A stretch of DNA of 64,000 nucleotides from G963691885 sp963691885 (GTDB lineage: Bacteria; Pseudomonadota; Alphaproteobacteria; UBA8366; Aestuariispiraceae). A model generated the notes under the pieces. That model did not search any database. It worked only from the letters and a program-made list of their open reading frames with translations, and had not been told where the DNA came from. Below, in pieces: positions 45,124-54,266 of the stretch. The position numbers and the translations under genes are program-made. Position 1 is the first letter of the stretch, and every line of letters starts with the position of its first letter. The stretch covers positions 992,001 through 1,056,000 of the forward strand of contig OY829843.1 in assembly GCA_963691885.1 (NCBI GenBank). Direction: 5' to 3'.

Positions 45124-46686
45124 ATGTTCCCAAAACGTCGCTTGCTATTGGTGGGGTGTCTGACCCTTGTTGGCATAGTTGCCGCAATTGCGCTGCCGCA
45201 AGCATCAGCTTTTGCTGCTGACAAAGTAATGACCATCGCCGCTCCGTTCGGGCCGACGAGCAGCGTGCCCGACCCACGTGCACGACAGAATGGTTGGCTT
45301 AGCAACCGTGCCGGTGTTTCTGAGACCCTCATCGGTCTCGACTACGACATGAGCATGATCCCCCGATTGGCGATAGGTTTCGAAAATGTGTCTGTAACCG
45401 AATGGAAGATCACGTTGCGTGAGGGGGTTCTTTTTCACGATGGTTCGCCGGTCACGGCCCAGTCGGTGAAAGACTCCTTCGCCAAGCTAGAGATTGAGGG
45501 TCACCCGGGCCACAATCCACGCTTGGTAAAGCTGTTGGGTATTTCCGATATTGAGGTTGTCGACCCGCTGACCCTAATTTTCCGGACAGCCGCGCCAAAC
45601 TCTGCATTTCCGTGGTCTTTGACGGAACCTTCAGCGGCCGTCTTGAAGGAGGGCACAGACGAAATGCCCATTATTGGAACCGGGCCTTTTGTTTTTGACA
45701 TGGCGGAAACCGACAAGACCTATCAGGTCACAGGATTTGCGGATTATTGGGGCGGCGCGCCAAAACTGGATCGTCTTGTCATTGACGCGATCAGCGATCC
45801 GTCAGTTGCTGCTTTGGCTTTACAGTCGGGTGATGTCGATCTGGTGACCAATTACCCAGAACCTGACTTCGCCAAACTAAAAGAAAAAGGCGGAGCACAA
45901 CTCTTCTCGGCACCGACCGGACGTCTGTTCTTCATTCAGGCTCGCGTCGCCGAAGGTCCACTTTCCAACGCAACAGTCCGTGAAGCGGTTTCATTGGGTC
46001 TGGATCGTGACACGATTGTGGACGTTTCTTTAGTTGGTGTAGGCGGTGAAGCGGCAAAAGGTATTTTCCCGGCCAACATGAAGTCATGGGCTAACCTTGG
46101 CTTGAGCCTGCCGTACGATCCGCAAAAAGCGGCTGAAATTCTTGATGATGCTGGGATTGTCGACACAGACGGCAATGGTATCCGCGAATTGGACGGCGAG
46201 GATATAGTTCTACAGATGCGCAGCTACGAAGGGCGCGCTGCGCTCCGCCCTACCCTGGAAATCTCTCAAGTGATGTTAAAGCAGATTGGCCTCGACGTCG
46301 AAATTGCGATGGGAGAATGGGGTGCCAACAATGATGCACTGCAATCAGGTGAAATCGATATGCATCTGCAAGCCTGGGGAACCGCGCCGCAGGGTGATCC
46401 AGACTATTTCCCAAGCACTCTTGCCGGAACGGGCAGCGGCTCTAACGTTGGTGGTTATTCCAATCCAGAACTGGACGCACTATTAGAAAAGGGCCGCAGC
46501 TACTTCGACACGGATGAACGCCGGCCCGTATATGCAGAAATCCAGCAAATCGTAAACCGCGATCTTCCGGTAATCCCACTATTCCACAAGACACAAGTCT
46601 CTGTGGGTAACGGAAAAGTCGAAGGATATCGAATTCACCCGGCTGAAACCTATTTGGCGACGCCGGATTTGACGGTTGTCGAATAA
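45124..46686 (+). CDS. ABC transporter substrate-binding protein, nickel/peptide/opine (SBP_bac_5) family
   Basis: 520 residues from the ATG at 45124 (GGAAGG upstream). A Sec signal peptide ends near QASAFAAD. The mature protein follows family 5: ITLREGVLFHDGSPVTAQSVKDSF, GTGPFVFDMAETDKTYQVTGF and YWGGAPKLDRLVI, NATVREAVSLGLDRD and NGKVEGYRIHP. The family includes NikA, the metallophore binder CntA and DppA. The Zur-box promoter and metal-linked neighbours favour a zinc (or metal-chelate) ligand over peptides. The ligand-contacting Arg/Trp residues cannot be assigned with certainty by eye. Confidence 0.88.
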   Translation: MFPKRRLLLVGCLTLVGIVAAIALPQASAFAADKVMTIAAPFGPTSSVPDPRARQNGWLSNRAGVSETLIGLDYDMSMIPRLAIGFENVSVTEWKITLREGVLFHDGSPVTAQSVKDSFAKLEIEGHPGHNPRLVKLLGISDIEVVDPLTLIFRTAAPNSAFPWSLTEPSAAVLKEGTDEMPIIGTGPFVFDMAETDKTYQVTGFADYWGGAPKLDRLVIDAISDPSVAALALQSGDVDLVTNYPEPDFAKLKEKGGAQLFSAPTGRLFFIQARVAEGPLSNATVREAVSLGLDRDTIVDVSLVGVGGEAAKGIFPANMKSWANLGLSLPYDPQKAAEILDDAGIVDTDGNGIRELDGEDIVLQMRSYEGRAALRPTLEISQVMLKQIGLDVEIAMGEWGANNDALQSGEIDMHLQAWGTAPQGDPDYFPSTLAGTGSGSNVGGYSNPELDALLEKGRSYFDTDERRPVYAEIQQIVNRDLPVIPLFHKTQVSVGNGKVEGYRIHPAETYLATPDLTVVE

Positions 46687-47458
46687 CCCGGCCATTCTTC
46701 TGAAGATCGATGCCCTGTCTGCCAAGATCGGTGGGCAGGGCATTCTGCATGAGGTCAGCCTTGAGGTCGGTCAAGCGGAATGGTTGGCCATCGTCGGGGG
46801 TTCTGGTGCCGGAAAATCAACGCTGCTGCGAGCAATAATGGGGCTCAAACACCCTGCCCGACCAACAAATGGGGTTATGTATTTCAATGGCGACACCTGG
46901 ACCCTGGCGGATCACAACGCCCCCCGCCCGGAGCGCATGACCTTTGTGCCGCAAAGCCCGGCCCATGGGTTCGATCCGTTGCGCAGATTGTCTTGGCAAT
47001 TCTCACAACTGTCGCGCCGCATTTGGGGCGTCCAGCGGGATCCAAAAGCCCTGTTCGAATTATTATCGCTACCGGACCCCGGTATTCGCTTCCCGCACGA
47101 GTGGAGCCGGGGTATGCAACAGCGGCTGCTTCTGGCCATGGCCTTGTTGGGTGACCCTGTTCTTCTGATCCTGGATGAGCCCACATCCGCGCTCGACCCA
47201 ATCATCGCCGCGCAAGTGTTGCAAGAGGTACAGCAAATCGCGTTGGATCGTGGGATGTCGGTGATCGTGGTAACCCATGACCTCGCCCTTGCCGCCAAGT
47301 ATGCGCACAAGATCGCCATTATGGAACAGGGGCGGATTGTTGAATTCGGACCAAGCGAAACAGTTCTGACAAAGCCCAAGACCGACTATGCGCGTGAGTT
47401 GGTCGCGTATCGATACTGGCACACCGCTCCTTTGGAGGGCGATCATGCCACAGGATAA
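46676..47458 (+). CDS. ABC transporter ATP-binding protein (first of two)
   Basis: 260 residues. Walker A GGSGAGKST, Walker B LLILDEPTSALDP, and switch His in VTHDLALAAK are intact. The signature is WSRGMQQRLLLAMAL, SRGMQ in place of the common SGGMR/SGGQ. It starts with TTG overlapping the end of the substrate-binding-protein gene by 11 bases, indicating tight coupling. It pairs with the next ATPase to power the two permeases, as in Opp/Nik/Cnt importers with two different ATPases. Confidence 0.9.
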   Translation: MSNNPAILLKIDALSAKIGGQGILHEVSLEVGQAEWLAIVGGSGAGKSTLLRAIMGLKHPARPTNGVMYFNGDTWTLADHNAPRPERMTFVPQSPAHGFDPLRRLSWQFSQLSRRIWGVQRDPKALFELLSLPDPGIRFPHEWSRGMQQRLLLAMALLGDPVLLILDEPTSALDPIIAAQVLQEVQQIALDRGMSVIVVTHDLALAAKYAHKIAIMEQGRIVEFGPSETVLTKPKTDYARELVAYRYWHTAPLEGDHATG

Positions 47459-48233
47459 TCCAGTTTTGACACTGGATGGATTGTCCGTAGATGTCGGGGG
47501 TACGTCCCTATTAAGCGATGTTTCCTTTACGCTCTTACGGGGACAGGTGTTGTGTGTCATCGGTGAAAGTGGAGCGGGTAAATCCACTTTGCTCAAAGCG
47601 CTGCAAGGGTTGATGCCTGCCACCTGTCGAGGTTTCAAATTTGCAGCCGCGGGAATTGATGTCGTCAATGAGATGCCGGATCTGGTCGGCCTTCCCAAAA
47701 CTAGGTGGGTAATGCAGGATCCAATAGCGGCCCTGAACCCTTACCAAAGCCTGGGCAAATCAATTGCCGAAAGCCTGTACCGCCGCAGCCTCTCGGCAAA
47801 TGAGCTGAAAGAGGCAACGCTGACCGCATTGGCCGACGTAGAGTTGACGCCTAACTTCTACAATCGGTTGCCCGCTCAGGTCTCCCTTGGTCAGGCGCAG
47901 CGCGCGTGTCTTGCCCGTGCCATGATCGCGAAGCCCTCTCTCATCTTCTTTGATGAGCCGCTTAGCGCGCTCGATGCACTTGTTCAGAAGAAGATCGCCT
48001 ATCGGATGGACGTGCTCCGTCGAAGGACGCAAGCATCTTACGTGATCGTTACCCACGATATTGGCTTTGCTATGAGTTATGCGGATCAGATCCTCGTCTT
48101 AAAAAACGGCATTGTTGAAGCCTACCAGTCTCGAGACATTTTCTTTGTTGCGCCAAAAAGCGCATACGCACGTGACCTGATTAATGCTGCCGGTGCTTTA
48201 GGCGCGCTTCACACTGATGAGGTGGCGGAATGA
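47445..48233 (+). CDS. ABC transporter ATP-binding protein (second of two)
   Basis: 262 residues from the ATG at 47445 (GGAGGG upstream), overlapping the previous gene by 14 bases. Walker A GESGAGKST, signature VSLGQAQRACLARAM, Walker B LIFFDEPLSALDA and His in VTHDIGFAMS are present. It resembles NikE/DppF/CntF-class subunits but lacks the long C-terminal oligopeptide-binding tail of OppD/F. Ends in an ATGA overlap with the first permease. Confidence 0.9.
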   Translation: MPQDNPVLTLDGLSVDVGGTSLLSDVSFTLLRGQVLCVIGESGAGKSTLLKALQGLMPATCRGFKFAAAGIDVVNEMPDLVGLPKTRWVMQDPIAALNPYQSLGKSIAESLYRRSLSANELKEATLTALADVELTPNFYNRLPAQVSLGQAQRACLARAMIAKPSLIFFDEPLSALDALVQKKIAYRMDVLRRRTQASYVIVTHDIGFAMSYADQILVLKNGIVEAYQSRDIFFVAPKSAYARDLINAAGALGALHTDEVAE

Positions 48234-49177
48234 GAACGTTGGGGTTACGGCTATTCGGATTGATCGTGGTGGTCGCCGGTATCAGCCTCATCACCTTTGC
48301 GCTCAACCATGTTGCGCCAGGCGACAAAGCGATGATTATCGCGCACGCCAAATATCCCGATACAATTTCGTTCCCGCCTGAGCTACTTCAAGACATCCGA
48401 GACGAGTTCCATCTCGAAAAACCGTTTGTTGTTCAGTATTTCCATTGGATCTCTGACATAACAAAGGGTGATTTCGGCGTATCTTACGCGTCCGGCGTGC
48501 CGGTTTGGGATATATTTCTGGCTGGATTGGGCGAAACTGTCACCCTTACCCTGTCGTCACTTGGGCTTGGACTGGCGGGCGCATTTGTGCTGGCAACACT
48601 GGCGGTTCGGTATCCCGGAACAGCGATTGATCGGTTGGCCATAGTCGTCGCATCAATCGGCGCTGCAATGCCGGGCTATTGGCTGGCGCTATTGTTGATC
48701 CTTGGCGTCTCCGTTCATCTTGGATGGTTGCCTGCCTATGGTGCAGGAACGTTGGCGCAATTGGTATTACCATCCTTAACGTTGGCGCTGTGGGTTATGG
48801 CGTCCCAAACACGTCTTTTGCGCAGTTTCATGCTGGATGCCTACAACCAGCCCTTTATAGAGACGCTTCGACTGCGCGGGATATCCGAACGAGAGATTTT
48901 TTTCTCACATGTCGTGCCGCATGCCCGGATTTCGGCACTGACCATGATTGGTTTGGATCTCGCCGCCTTGTTGGAAGGCGCGATTATCATCGAGCTCACA
49001 TTTGCGCGCTCAGGCCTTGGCTCGCTTCTAGGCGGTTCGGTTCTGTCGCGTGACTTGCCGGTGATGATGTTCCTGGTGATGTTTTTTGCAACGGCCTATG
49101 TGGTCATTAACACACTGATCGATGGACTGCAGGCGATTGCCGATCCGCGAACCCGCACACTCGGAGTAAGGCGATGA
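48230..49177 (+). CDS. ABC transporter permease, NikB/DppB type
   Basis: 315 residues, six helices. LGLRLFGLIVVVAGISLITFAL and the DKPFVVQYFHWI-like EKPFVVQYFHWISDITKGDFGVSY region are typical of BPD_transp_1 family B permeases. The EAA loop is seen as LRLRGISEREIFFSHVVPHA. ATGA overlaps with both neighbours. Forms the pore with the following permease. Confidence 0.92.
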   Translation: MRTLGLRLFGLIVVVAGISLITFALNHVAPGDKAMIIAHAKYPDTISFPPELLQDIRDEFHLEKPFVVQYFHWISDITKGDFGVSYASGVPVWDIFLAGLGETVTLTLSSLGLGLAGAFVLATLAVRYPGTAIDRLAIVVASIGAAMPGYWLALLLILGVSVHLGWLPAYGAGTLAQLVLPSLTLALWVMASQTRLLRSFMLDAYNQPFIETLRLRGISEREIFFSHVVPHARISALTMIGLDLAALLEGAIIIELTFARSGLGSLLGGSVLSRDLPVMMFLVMFFATAYVVINTLIDGLQAIADPRTRTLGVRR

Positions 49178-50022
49178 CGCTGGCCGTTTTTGATATGCCC
49201 TCGCCAAGGAAAAGCCCATTGATCCAGTTTGCGGGTTGGGTGGGCATAGCATTGGTTTTCCTGGCAGCTCTGTTTGTCATCGCCCTTTGGCTTACGCCGT
49301 ACGATCCCGCGCAGGCGGATTTCAGGAATCGACTGTCGGCCCCCGACGCGACAAACTGGTTCGGGTCCGATCACCTGGGCCGCGATATCGCAACACGGTT
49401 ATTGCATGGGATCGTCTGGTCGCTCGGCTTGTCGTTCGCGATTGCCACGGTAGGATTGCTGGTCGGTACCATGGTCGGGTTGGTTGCCGCCCGGTCAGGA
49501 CGGGTTGCCGACTTTGCCCTGATGCGCACAACTGACAGCTTCTTTGCCTTCCCCGAACTCGTGGCAGCGGTTGCGTTTGCAGGGCTCTTCGGTCCATCTA
49601 CGACGAACCTGGTCATTGCACTATGCATCGTAAGCTGGATGAAATTCGCACGGTTGGCGCGTAGCCTTGCCCACGGTCTGGATGAGAGGGATTTTGTGAT
49701 CCAAGCCCGCCTAAACGGTCTGTCACCACGACTGATATTGTGGCGGCATATACTGCCAAATGTAGTTCCGTCCTTGCTGGTTCTATGGACGAACGCGTGG
49801 TCCCGTACAATCCTGTCTGTGTCAGCGCTAAGCTTCTTGGGCTTTGGCGTGCAGCCGCCCACAGCGGAATGGGGAGCTATGTTGCTGGATGGAAAACCCT
49901 ACATGCAGACAGCGCCGCATATTATGATCTTTCCCGGCCTAGCGGTGTTGGTATCTGTGCTTGCCATTAATCTCGTCGGTGACCGACTTCGCGATCTCCT
50001 CGCTGCGCGGGACACAAATTAG
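49174..50022 (+). CDS. ABC transporter permease, NikC/DppC type
   Basis: 282 residues, six helices. ATNWFGSDHLGRDIATRLLHG is the hallmark of DppC/NikC-type permeases, and the EAA loop is QARLNGLSPRLILWRHILPN. It ends FPGLAVLVSVLAINLVGDRLRD. Last subunit of the importer; the EamA gene follows 18 bases later. Confidence 0.93.
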   Translation: MTLAVFDMPSPRKSPLIQFAGWVGIALVFLAALFVIALWLTPYDPAQADFRNRLSAPDATNWFGSDHLGRDIATRLLHGIVWSLGLSFAIATVGLLVGTMVGLVAARSGRVADFALMRTTDSFFAFPELVAAVAFAGLFGPSTTNLVIALCIVSWMKFARLARSLAHGLDERDFVIQARLNGLSPRLILWRHILPNVVPSLLVLWTNAWSRTILSVSALSFLGFGVQPPTAEWGAMLLDGKPYMQTAPHIMIFPGLAVLVSVLAINLVGDRLRDLLAARDTN

Positions 50023-50040
50023 TACGAGGATAACAAGACC

Positions 50041-50913
50041 ATGGCCGGGATCGTCCTGCGCATTGGCGCAACCTTCTTCTTCACTGTTATGGTTGTTTTT
50101 GTAAAACTCCTCGCAGACGAGATCCCCTTGGGCCAGGTCGTGTTCTTTCGAAGTGCCGTCGCCCTATTCCCCTTAGTCATTTTCCTAATGTGGACACGGG
50201 ATTTTCCTTCAGGCTTACGAACCCGACGCCCCTTGGGCCATATTACGCGCTGTACAATGGGGTGCACCGCGCTCTTTGCGTCCTTTGCGTCACTGAAGTA
50301 TTTGCCTTTAGCTCATGCCTCGATCATTGGGTATATAGCGCCGATTGTGTCCGTTATCCTGGCGCGATGGGTATTGGGAGAAATCGTCACCGGCCTGCGC
50401 TGGTTTGCAGTTGTTTTAGGATTTCTTGGCGTGCTGGTGCTGATCCTACCCAGCCTGACAGCCACGCAACTTGACGAGAGTTATCTGACTGGCGTAGCGC
50501 TCGCCTTGATTATGGCGGGCTTTACCGCTGGAGCAAAAATCCAGATCCGCAGCTTAACGCTCACGGAAAATGCGGGTGCGATCGCATTCTATTTCGCGCT
50601 AACCTGCTCGTTGGCAGGCCTGTTGACAGTTTTTTGGGGTTGGGAGAGCCCTAACCCAAACGAACTCGCACTATTATGTGGCGCAGGCATCTCAGGCGGC
50701 ATAGCTCACATCATGATGACGCTCGCCCTTCAACACAGTGAAGTTTCAAAACTCGCCCCATTCGAATACTTGTCGTTGGTGTTTGCGGTGTTCGCGGACG
50801 CTGTTCTTTTCAATATCGTACCAGAGGGGGTGTTCTACCTATCTACCGTCATGATCATCATCGCAATGTGGGCGGTAGCCGCTAAGGACCGTGACAACAA
50901 GGTACGCGATTGA
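50041..50913 (+). CDS. EamA/DMT family transporter
   Basis: 290 residues, ten predicted helices in two EamA repeats (ATFFFTVMVVFVKLLADEIP...FFRSAVALFPL; second repeat with GAGISGGIAHIMMTLALQ and LAPFEYLSLVFAVFAD). The family exports small metabolites. In Pseudomonas the Zur-controlled pseudopaline locus ends with an EamA exporter (CntI) of the metallophore. The present gene holds the equivalent place in a Zur-box operon, but no nicotianamine-synthase-like or opine dehydrogenase gene is seen here, so a metallophore made elsewhere or another substrate must be assumed. Confidence 0.86.
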   Translation: MAGIVLRIGATFFFTVMVVFVKLLADEIPLGQVVFFRSAVALFPLVIFLMWTRDFPSGLRTRRPLGHITRCTMGCTALFASFASLKYLPLAHASIIGYIAPIVSVILARWVLGEIVTGLRWFAVVLGFLGVLVLILPSLTATQLDESYLTGVALALIMAGFTAGAKIQIRSLTLTENAGAIAFYFALTCSLAGLLTVFWGWESPNPNELALLCGAGISGGIAHIMMTLALQHSEVSKLAPFEYLSLVFAVFADAVLFNIVPEGVFYLSTVMIIIAMWAVAAKDRDNKVRD

Positions 50914-50956
50914 GCATTCGACTATCTTCGGGAGGAATACTTCCAAAAGCACCGCC

Positions 50957-51073
50957 ATGACGGATACATTCGAAACGGAACAACCTAAGTTTCGCCTTTA
51001 TTTGTACTGGTTTGGCACAGAACTTCCACCCTACAGTTTCGCAATGCTGTTCCGCTGCAAAACTTGTATTTGA
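50957..51073 (+). CDS. Possible small protein at operon end (38 residues, CxxC)
   Basis: ATG at 50957 encodes 38 residues: an acidic/polar start (TDTFETEQPKFRL), an aromatic middle (YLYWFGTELPPYSF) and a C-terminal RCKTCI with a CxxC pair that could bind metal. The stop is only seven bases before the operon terminator, so the ORF lies within the Zur-controlled transcript. The nearest Shine-Dalgarno-like GGGAGG is about 20 bases upstream, which is too far, so translation is uncertain. It could be chance. Confidence 0.3.
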   Translation: MTDTFETEQPKFRLYLYWFGTELPPYSFAMLFRCKTCI

Positions 51074-51080
51074 CGCGTAT

Positions 51081-51127
51081 ACCCCCCCTTAAGCGCTGAG
51101 AGCGTTGTGGGGGCGTTTCTTTTTTTT
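51081..51127 (+). terminator. Rho-independent terminator of the ABC-EamA operon
   Basis: CCCCCC, then AAGCGCT-GAG-AGCGTT as inner stem, GGGGG, followed by CGTTTCTTTTTTTT. The stem pairs on both levels and the T tract is strong. Confidence 0.88.
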
Positions 51128-51362
51128 GCTGCCTTTTCCCGGGTTCTTCCGTGTTGGAAGTGGCTCTAACGCTCGAAAAGCTTCAAACGCCAACGTTAGG
51201 GAGGCACCACCGGAAGGGCGCCATTTTTTAAAAAGGTTTGTATATGTAACCATAGCGATAGCGAAACAATGTCAACAGATGGCAACATTCATGCGGATGT
51301 CATCTACAGTCAACTGATGCATCTTGTGTAATTACTTCGAACGTAACACTTGGAGGTATGTC

Positions 51363-52055
51363 ATGAAGTCCGTCTTTGCCATCGTCGCCGTAGGCCTCGC
51401 TGCCGTTTTTATCGCATCCCAAACCGCAGATGCGGCCACTGTGAATTGGCGTAGCACCGGTGTCACGACTGCCGGCACACCCGAAGCCTATGGTAGTGAT
51501 GACAGTCATTACACTGTGACGTTCAACGGCCAAACATCACAAGCTAAGGTCATTAATGACCATTCTAGATGGGTCAATCCTGAGAACCCAGAGCTTAACG
51601 CGCGCTGGATTGGCCTAACGGAATTTAACACATCAGACCCGGTTGGAACTTACACCTTTACGACAGAGTTCAACCTGACAGGTTTCGATCCTTCAACCGC
51701 CAACATGTCTTTTCGTTATGCCGTCGATAACAATGTCGTCGTAAATCTGAACGGAAATGAAATCGCCTCAAGTACGCCGATTGTCGGTGATGAATTGGGC
51801 TATATTGATCTGCTACCGCTAGTCACTGTGGCGGGAAGCACAGGGTTCTTTAACTCAGGCATTAACACTCTCGAATTTGTGGTGAACAATATTTTCAACA
51901 ACCCGCAGAACCATGGAAACCCAATGGGGCTTCTTGTCTCGGGAATTGGTGGAACGGTCAGCGCCGTACCAGTCCCAGCAGCTCTACCACTTCTCGCAAC
52001 CGCATTTGCGGGACTTGGGTTCCTGAGCTGGCGAAAGCGTCGCAAAGCGGCATGA
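51363..52055 (+). CDS. VPLPA-CTERM (PEP-CTERM type) exported protein
   Basis: 230 residues from the ATG at 51363 (GGAGG at 51352). Sec signal peptide (KSVFAIVAVGLAAVFIASQ, cleavage after ADA), a mostly beta, Asn/Thr-rich mature part (NLTGFDPSTANMSFRYAVDN, VVNLNGNEIAS) that looks like a jelly-roll binding module, and a C-terminal VPVPAALPL, hydrophobic helix and RKRRK tail. This is the sorting signal cleaved by a VPLPA-type exosortase, usually with export to the surface or the extracellular matrix. It is intact, unlike the paralogous-tail gene at 12304-13056. Confidence 0.88.
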   Translation: MKSVFAIVAVGLAAVFIASQTADAATVNWRSTGVTTAGTPEAYGSDDSHYTVTFNGQTSQAKVINDHSRWVNPENPELNARWIGLTEFNTSDPVGTYTFTTEFNLTGFDPSTANMSFRYAVDNNVVVNLNGNEIASSTPIVGDELGYIDLLPLVTVAGSTGFFNSGINTLEFVVNNIFNNPQNHGNPMGLLVSGIGGTVSAVPVPAALPLLATAFAGLGFLSWRKRRKAA

Positions 52056-52214
52056 GCAACTTTCAAAACATTTCTATTTAAAGGCGTCAGATTGGCACCC
52101 TTTTTCGTCAGCTAAACATCCATCAAGTCAGGGGTCCTAGATTAGGAAACACGATTCTAGCTCGAACAGCAGCATAAAATGAGCGCGTAAGGCAGCAACA
52201 AATCTAGGGGTAGC

Positions 52215-52590
52215 TCACGTATCTGTACCGGCTGCAGATCCAATAGGTTTGGTATTGAGATAGAATGTTCTCATCATAACCTGCACAATTGGGGGAAAGT
52301 GGTCTGGCGTTCGGTTAAGAATTTCTCGCCAGTTGAGGTGGAATCCTCCTAAGCGCTCACCGTTCTCGAAGCCCATGGACCATCGACTAAACAACCGTTG
52401 CCGAATTGGACCATCAGAACACACCACCGCGCCCTTATGCCGTTTGTCATTCTGGATGCGAAGCCAAGTTGCTGATAGTTTATCGTTCGGACCTTCGATA
52501 TACTGAATTATAGTACCCCTATCGTATAACATCATCCCAGAAAGCTCGTCCCGTTCATTGTTCCGCCTAGAAACATCGAGCACAGCACTA
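52215..52590 (-). pseudogene. BLUF photoreceptor protein, 3' part (cut by IS630)
   Basis: The frame running into the IS border encodes VLDVSRRNNERDELSGMMLY, TIIQYIEGPNDKLSATWLRI and NDKRHKGAVVCSDG, which is the BLUF fold (Asn in RRNN, the Gln in IIQYIEG). The N-terminal beta strand with the flavin-contacting Tyr is missing here and is found on the far side of the IS at 56066-56135. Joining across the TA target gives one uninterrupted frame. BLUF domains bind FAD and sense blue light. A short tail follows after the domain (HFPPIVQVMMRTFYLN). Confidence 0.82.
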
Positions 52591-52671
52591 GAGCGGGTTC
52601 CGTTTAGTCGGAATCGGTTTTGAGATTTCTACGAAGCATGATTCCCTGTTTTTATTTTGGAGACCGGGATT

Positions 52672-53052
52672 ATGTCATCAGTCATTTCGATGGATTTGCG
52701 GGAGCGTATTTTTTCTTACGTTATTGCCGGTCACTCGTGCCGATCAGCGGCACGCCTTTACGGTGTCAGCCCAAGCTTTGCGATCAAGTTGATGCAGCGG
52801 TTCCGTCAAGGTCGCGGATTGTGCGGCCCTGGTCGTCGTCGTCCTGTCGGCACCGGGACGCTCGAACCCTATAGAGCGTTTGTCATTGACCTTGTCGATG
52901 CACAGCCCGATATCACGCTCAGGGAATTGGCGGACGAATTGAGTGCGACGCTGGGGGTTAAGACCAGCAAGGCGACGCTATGCCGGTTTCTGATTAAGGC
53001 GGGATACCGCTATAAAAAAAACGCTGCGGGCACGGGAACAAGAGCACGCTGA
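52672..53052 (+). CDS. IS630 transposase, N-terminal part (copy 2)
   Basis: 126 residues, same protein as ORF A of copy 1 including the HTH regions and the A8 slippage site. It is still intact, but its partner ORF B is split by IS66, so no complete transposase can be made from this copy. Confidence 0.85.
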   Translation: MSSVISMDLRERIFSYVIAGHSCRSAARLYGVSPSFAIKLMQRFRQGRGLCGPGRRRPVGTGTLEPYRAFVIDLVDAQPDITLRELADELSATLGVKTSKATLCRFLIKAGYRYKKNAAGTGTRAR

Positions 53053-53053
53053 T

Positions 53054-53412
53054 GTGCGCCGCGCGCGTCATCACTGGATCATCCGGCGACAACCTCTCAT
53101 GCGGCTCGACCCACATCGGCTTGTTTTTATTGATGAAACGGCGACCACAACCAAGATGACCCGGCTTAGAGGCCGCGCGCCCAAAGGCCAACGCCTTGTC
53201 ATGCATACGCCGTTCGGTCATTGGCGCACGCAAACCTTTATCGCGGGATTGCGCTGCGGCGGCCTCACCGCACCATGGATCCTCAACGCCCCCATGACCA
53301 AGGTCGCCTTTGAGACCTATGTCGAGACACAGCTCGCCCCAACGCTGAGCCGAGGCGATGTCGTTATCCTCGATAATCTCGCCGCCCATAAAAGTGACCG
53401 TGCCGCTGAAAC
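53054..53412 (+). pseudogene. IS630 transposase catalytic part, 5' fragment (copy 2)
   Basis: Identical to ORF B of copy 1 through the second Asp motif (VVILDNLAAHKS) and up to AAET, where the IS66 left end begins. The frame runs on into IS66 sequence and stops at 53443, giving a non-functional chimeric tail. Confidence 0.85.
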
Positions 53413-53500
53413 GTGTCCGTCCGGTGAACCCGCTCTTTTCTGAGCGGAAGGATTGGCGCTAGTGTCCGGCATTGATAGTGGACACCAAGGGTACATCGTG

Positions 53501-53860
53501 ATGGCAGCGAAGCGTCGGTTTTGGTCGACTGAAGAGAAGCGTTCCATTTGTTTACAGGCGTCGGTTCCTGGTGTTTCGGTTGCGCAGGTTGCACAGCGTT
53601 ATTCGATGAATGCGAACTTGATTTTTAAATGGCTGCGTGACGCGCGGTTTGCCCCGGATGGGGAGGAGCGTCATGATGCGGTGTTTCTGCCGATGATGGT
53701 TTCCGCGCCGGTCCGAGCGGAGATGGAGGTAGCAGCGGATGGGCCACCGACATTTGGGACTGCGGTTCGTATCGAACTGGCTGGTGGTCACCAGGTTGTT
53801 GCCGAGGGTGGTTTTGATCCGGATGCTTTGGGGCGTTTGCTGAAGGTGTGGCTGTCATGA
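53501..53860 (+). CDS. tnpA: IS66 TnpA
   Basis: 119 residues from the ATG at 53501. HTH of the IS3/IS66 accessory type (AAKRRFWSTEEKRSICLQAS, VSVAQVAQRYSMNANLIFKW), then a short acidic and beta part (VRIELAGGHQVVAEGGFDP). It is needed with TnpB for IS66 transposition. It overlaps tnpB by ATGA. Confidence 0.9.
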   Translation: MAAKRRFWSTEEKRSICLQASVPGVSVAQVAQRYSMNANLIFKWLRDARFAPDGEERHDAVFLPMMVSAPVRAEMEVAADGPPTFGTAVRIELAGGHQVVAEGGFDPDALGRLLKVWLS

Positions 53861-54204
53861 TCCCGGTGCCGGTGAACACACGGGTATGGCTTGCGGCCGG
53901 TGTGACGGACATGCGCAAAGGGTTTGCCGGTCTGTCGGCTCTGGCGGAGCGTGTCCTGGGCCAAGATCCCTATTCGAGCCACCTGTTCGTGTTCCGTGGA
54001 CGGCGCGGCGATCTGATCAAGATCATCTGGTGGGACGGCCAGGGGGCATGTTTGTTCGCCAAGCGGCTGGAGAAGGGCCGGTTCGTGTGGCCGTCTCCGG
54101 CGGACGGCAAGGTCGGCGTGACGGCGGCCCAACTCGCCATGCTGCTGGAAGGAATTGACTGGCGCATGCCGGCTCGGACCTGGCGTCCCCTGACCGTGGG
54201 ATAG
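53857..54204 (+). CDS. tnpB: IS66 TnpB (Orf2 type)
   Basis: 115 residues starting MIPVPVNTRVWLAAGVTDMR, with the family block KGFAGLSALAERVLGQDP and FRGRRGDLIKIIWWDGQG, and LFAKRLEKGRFVWP near the end. Function in transposition is accessory and not fully known. It overlaps tnpA. Confidence 0.93.
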   Translation: MIPVPVNTRVWLAAGVTDMRKGFAGLSALAERVLGQDPYSSHLFVFRGRRGDLIKIIWWDGQGACLFAKRLEKGRFVWPSPADGKVGVTAAQLAMLLEGIDWRMPARTWRPLTVG

Positions 54205-54266
54205 GTCCATTAAACGAAGAACTGGATCGGTTGCGGATTCCCTTTGCAGGGTGTTTCTGCTATACG

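Noticed and set aside
45124..50022. Ordinary dipeptide/oligopeptide importer
   Set aside because: Not excluded by the protein families alone, but the Zur-type operator, the EamA exporter and the His-tailed MFS point to metal uptake, so the peptide reading was put second.
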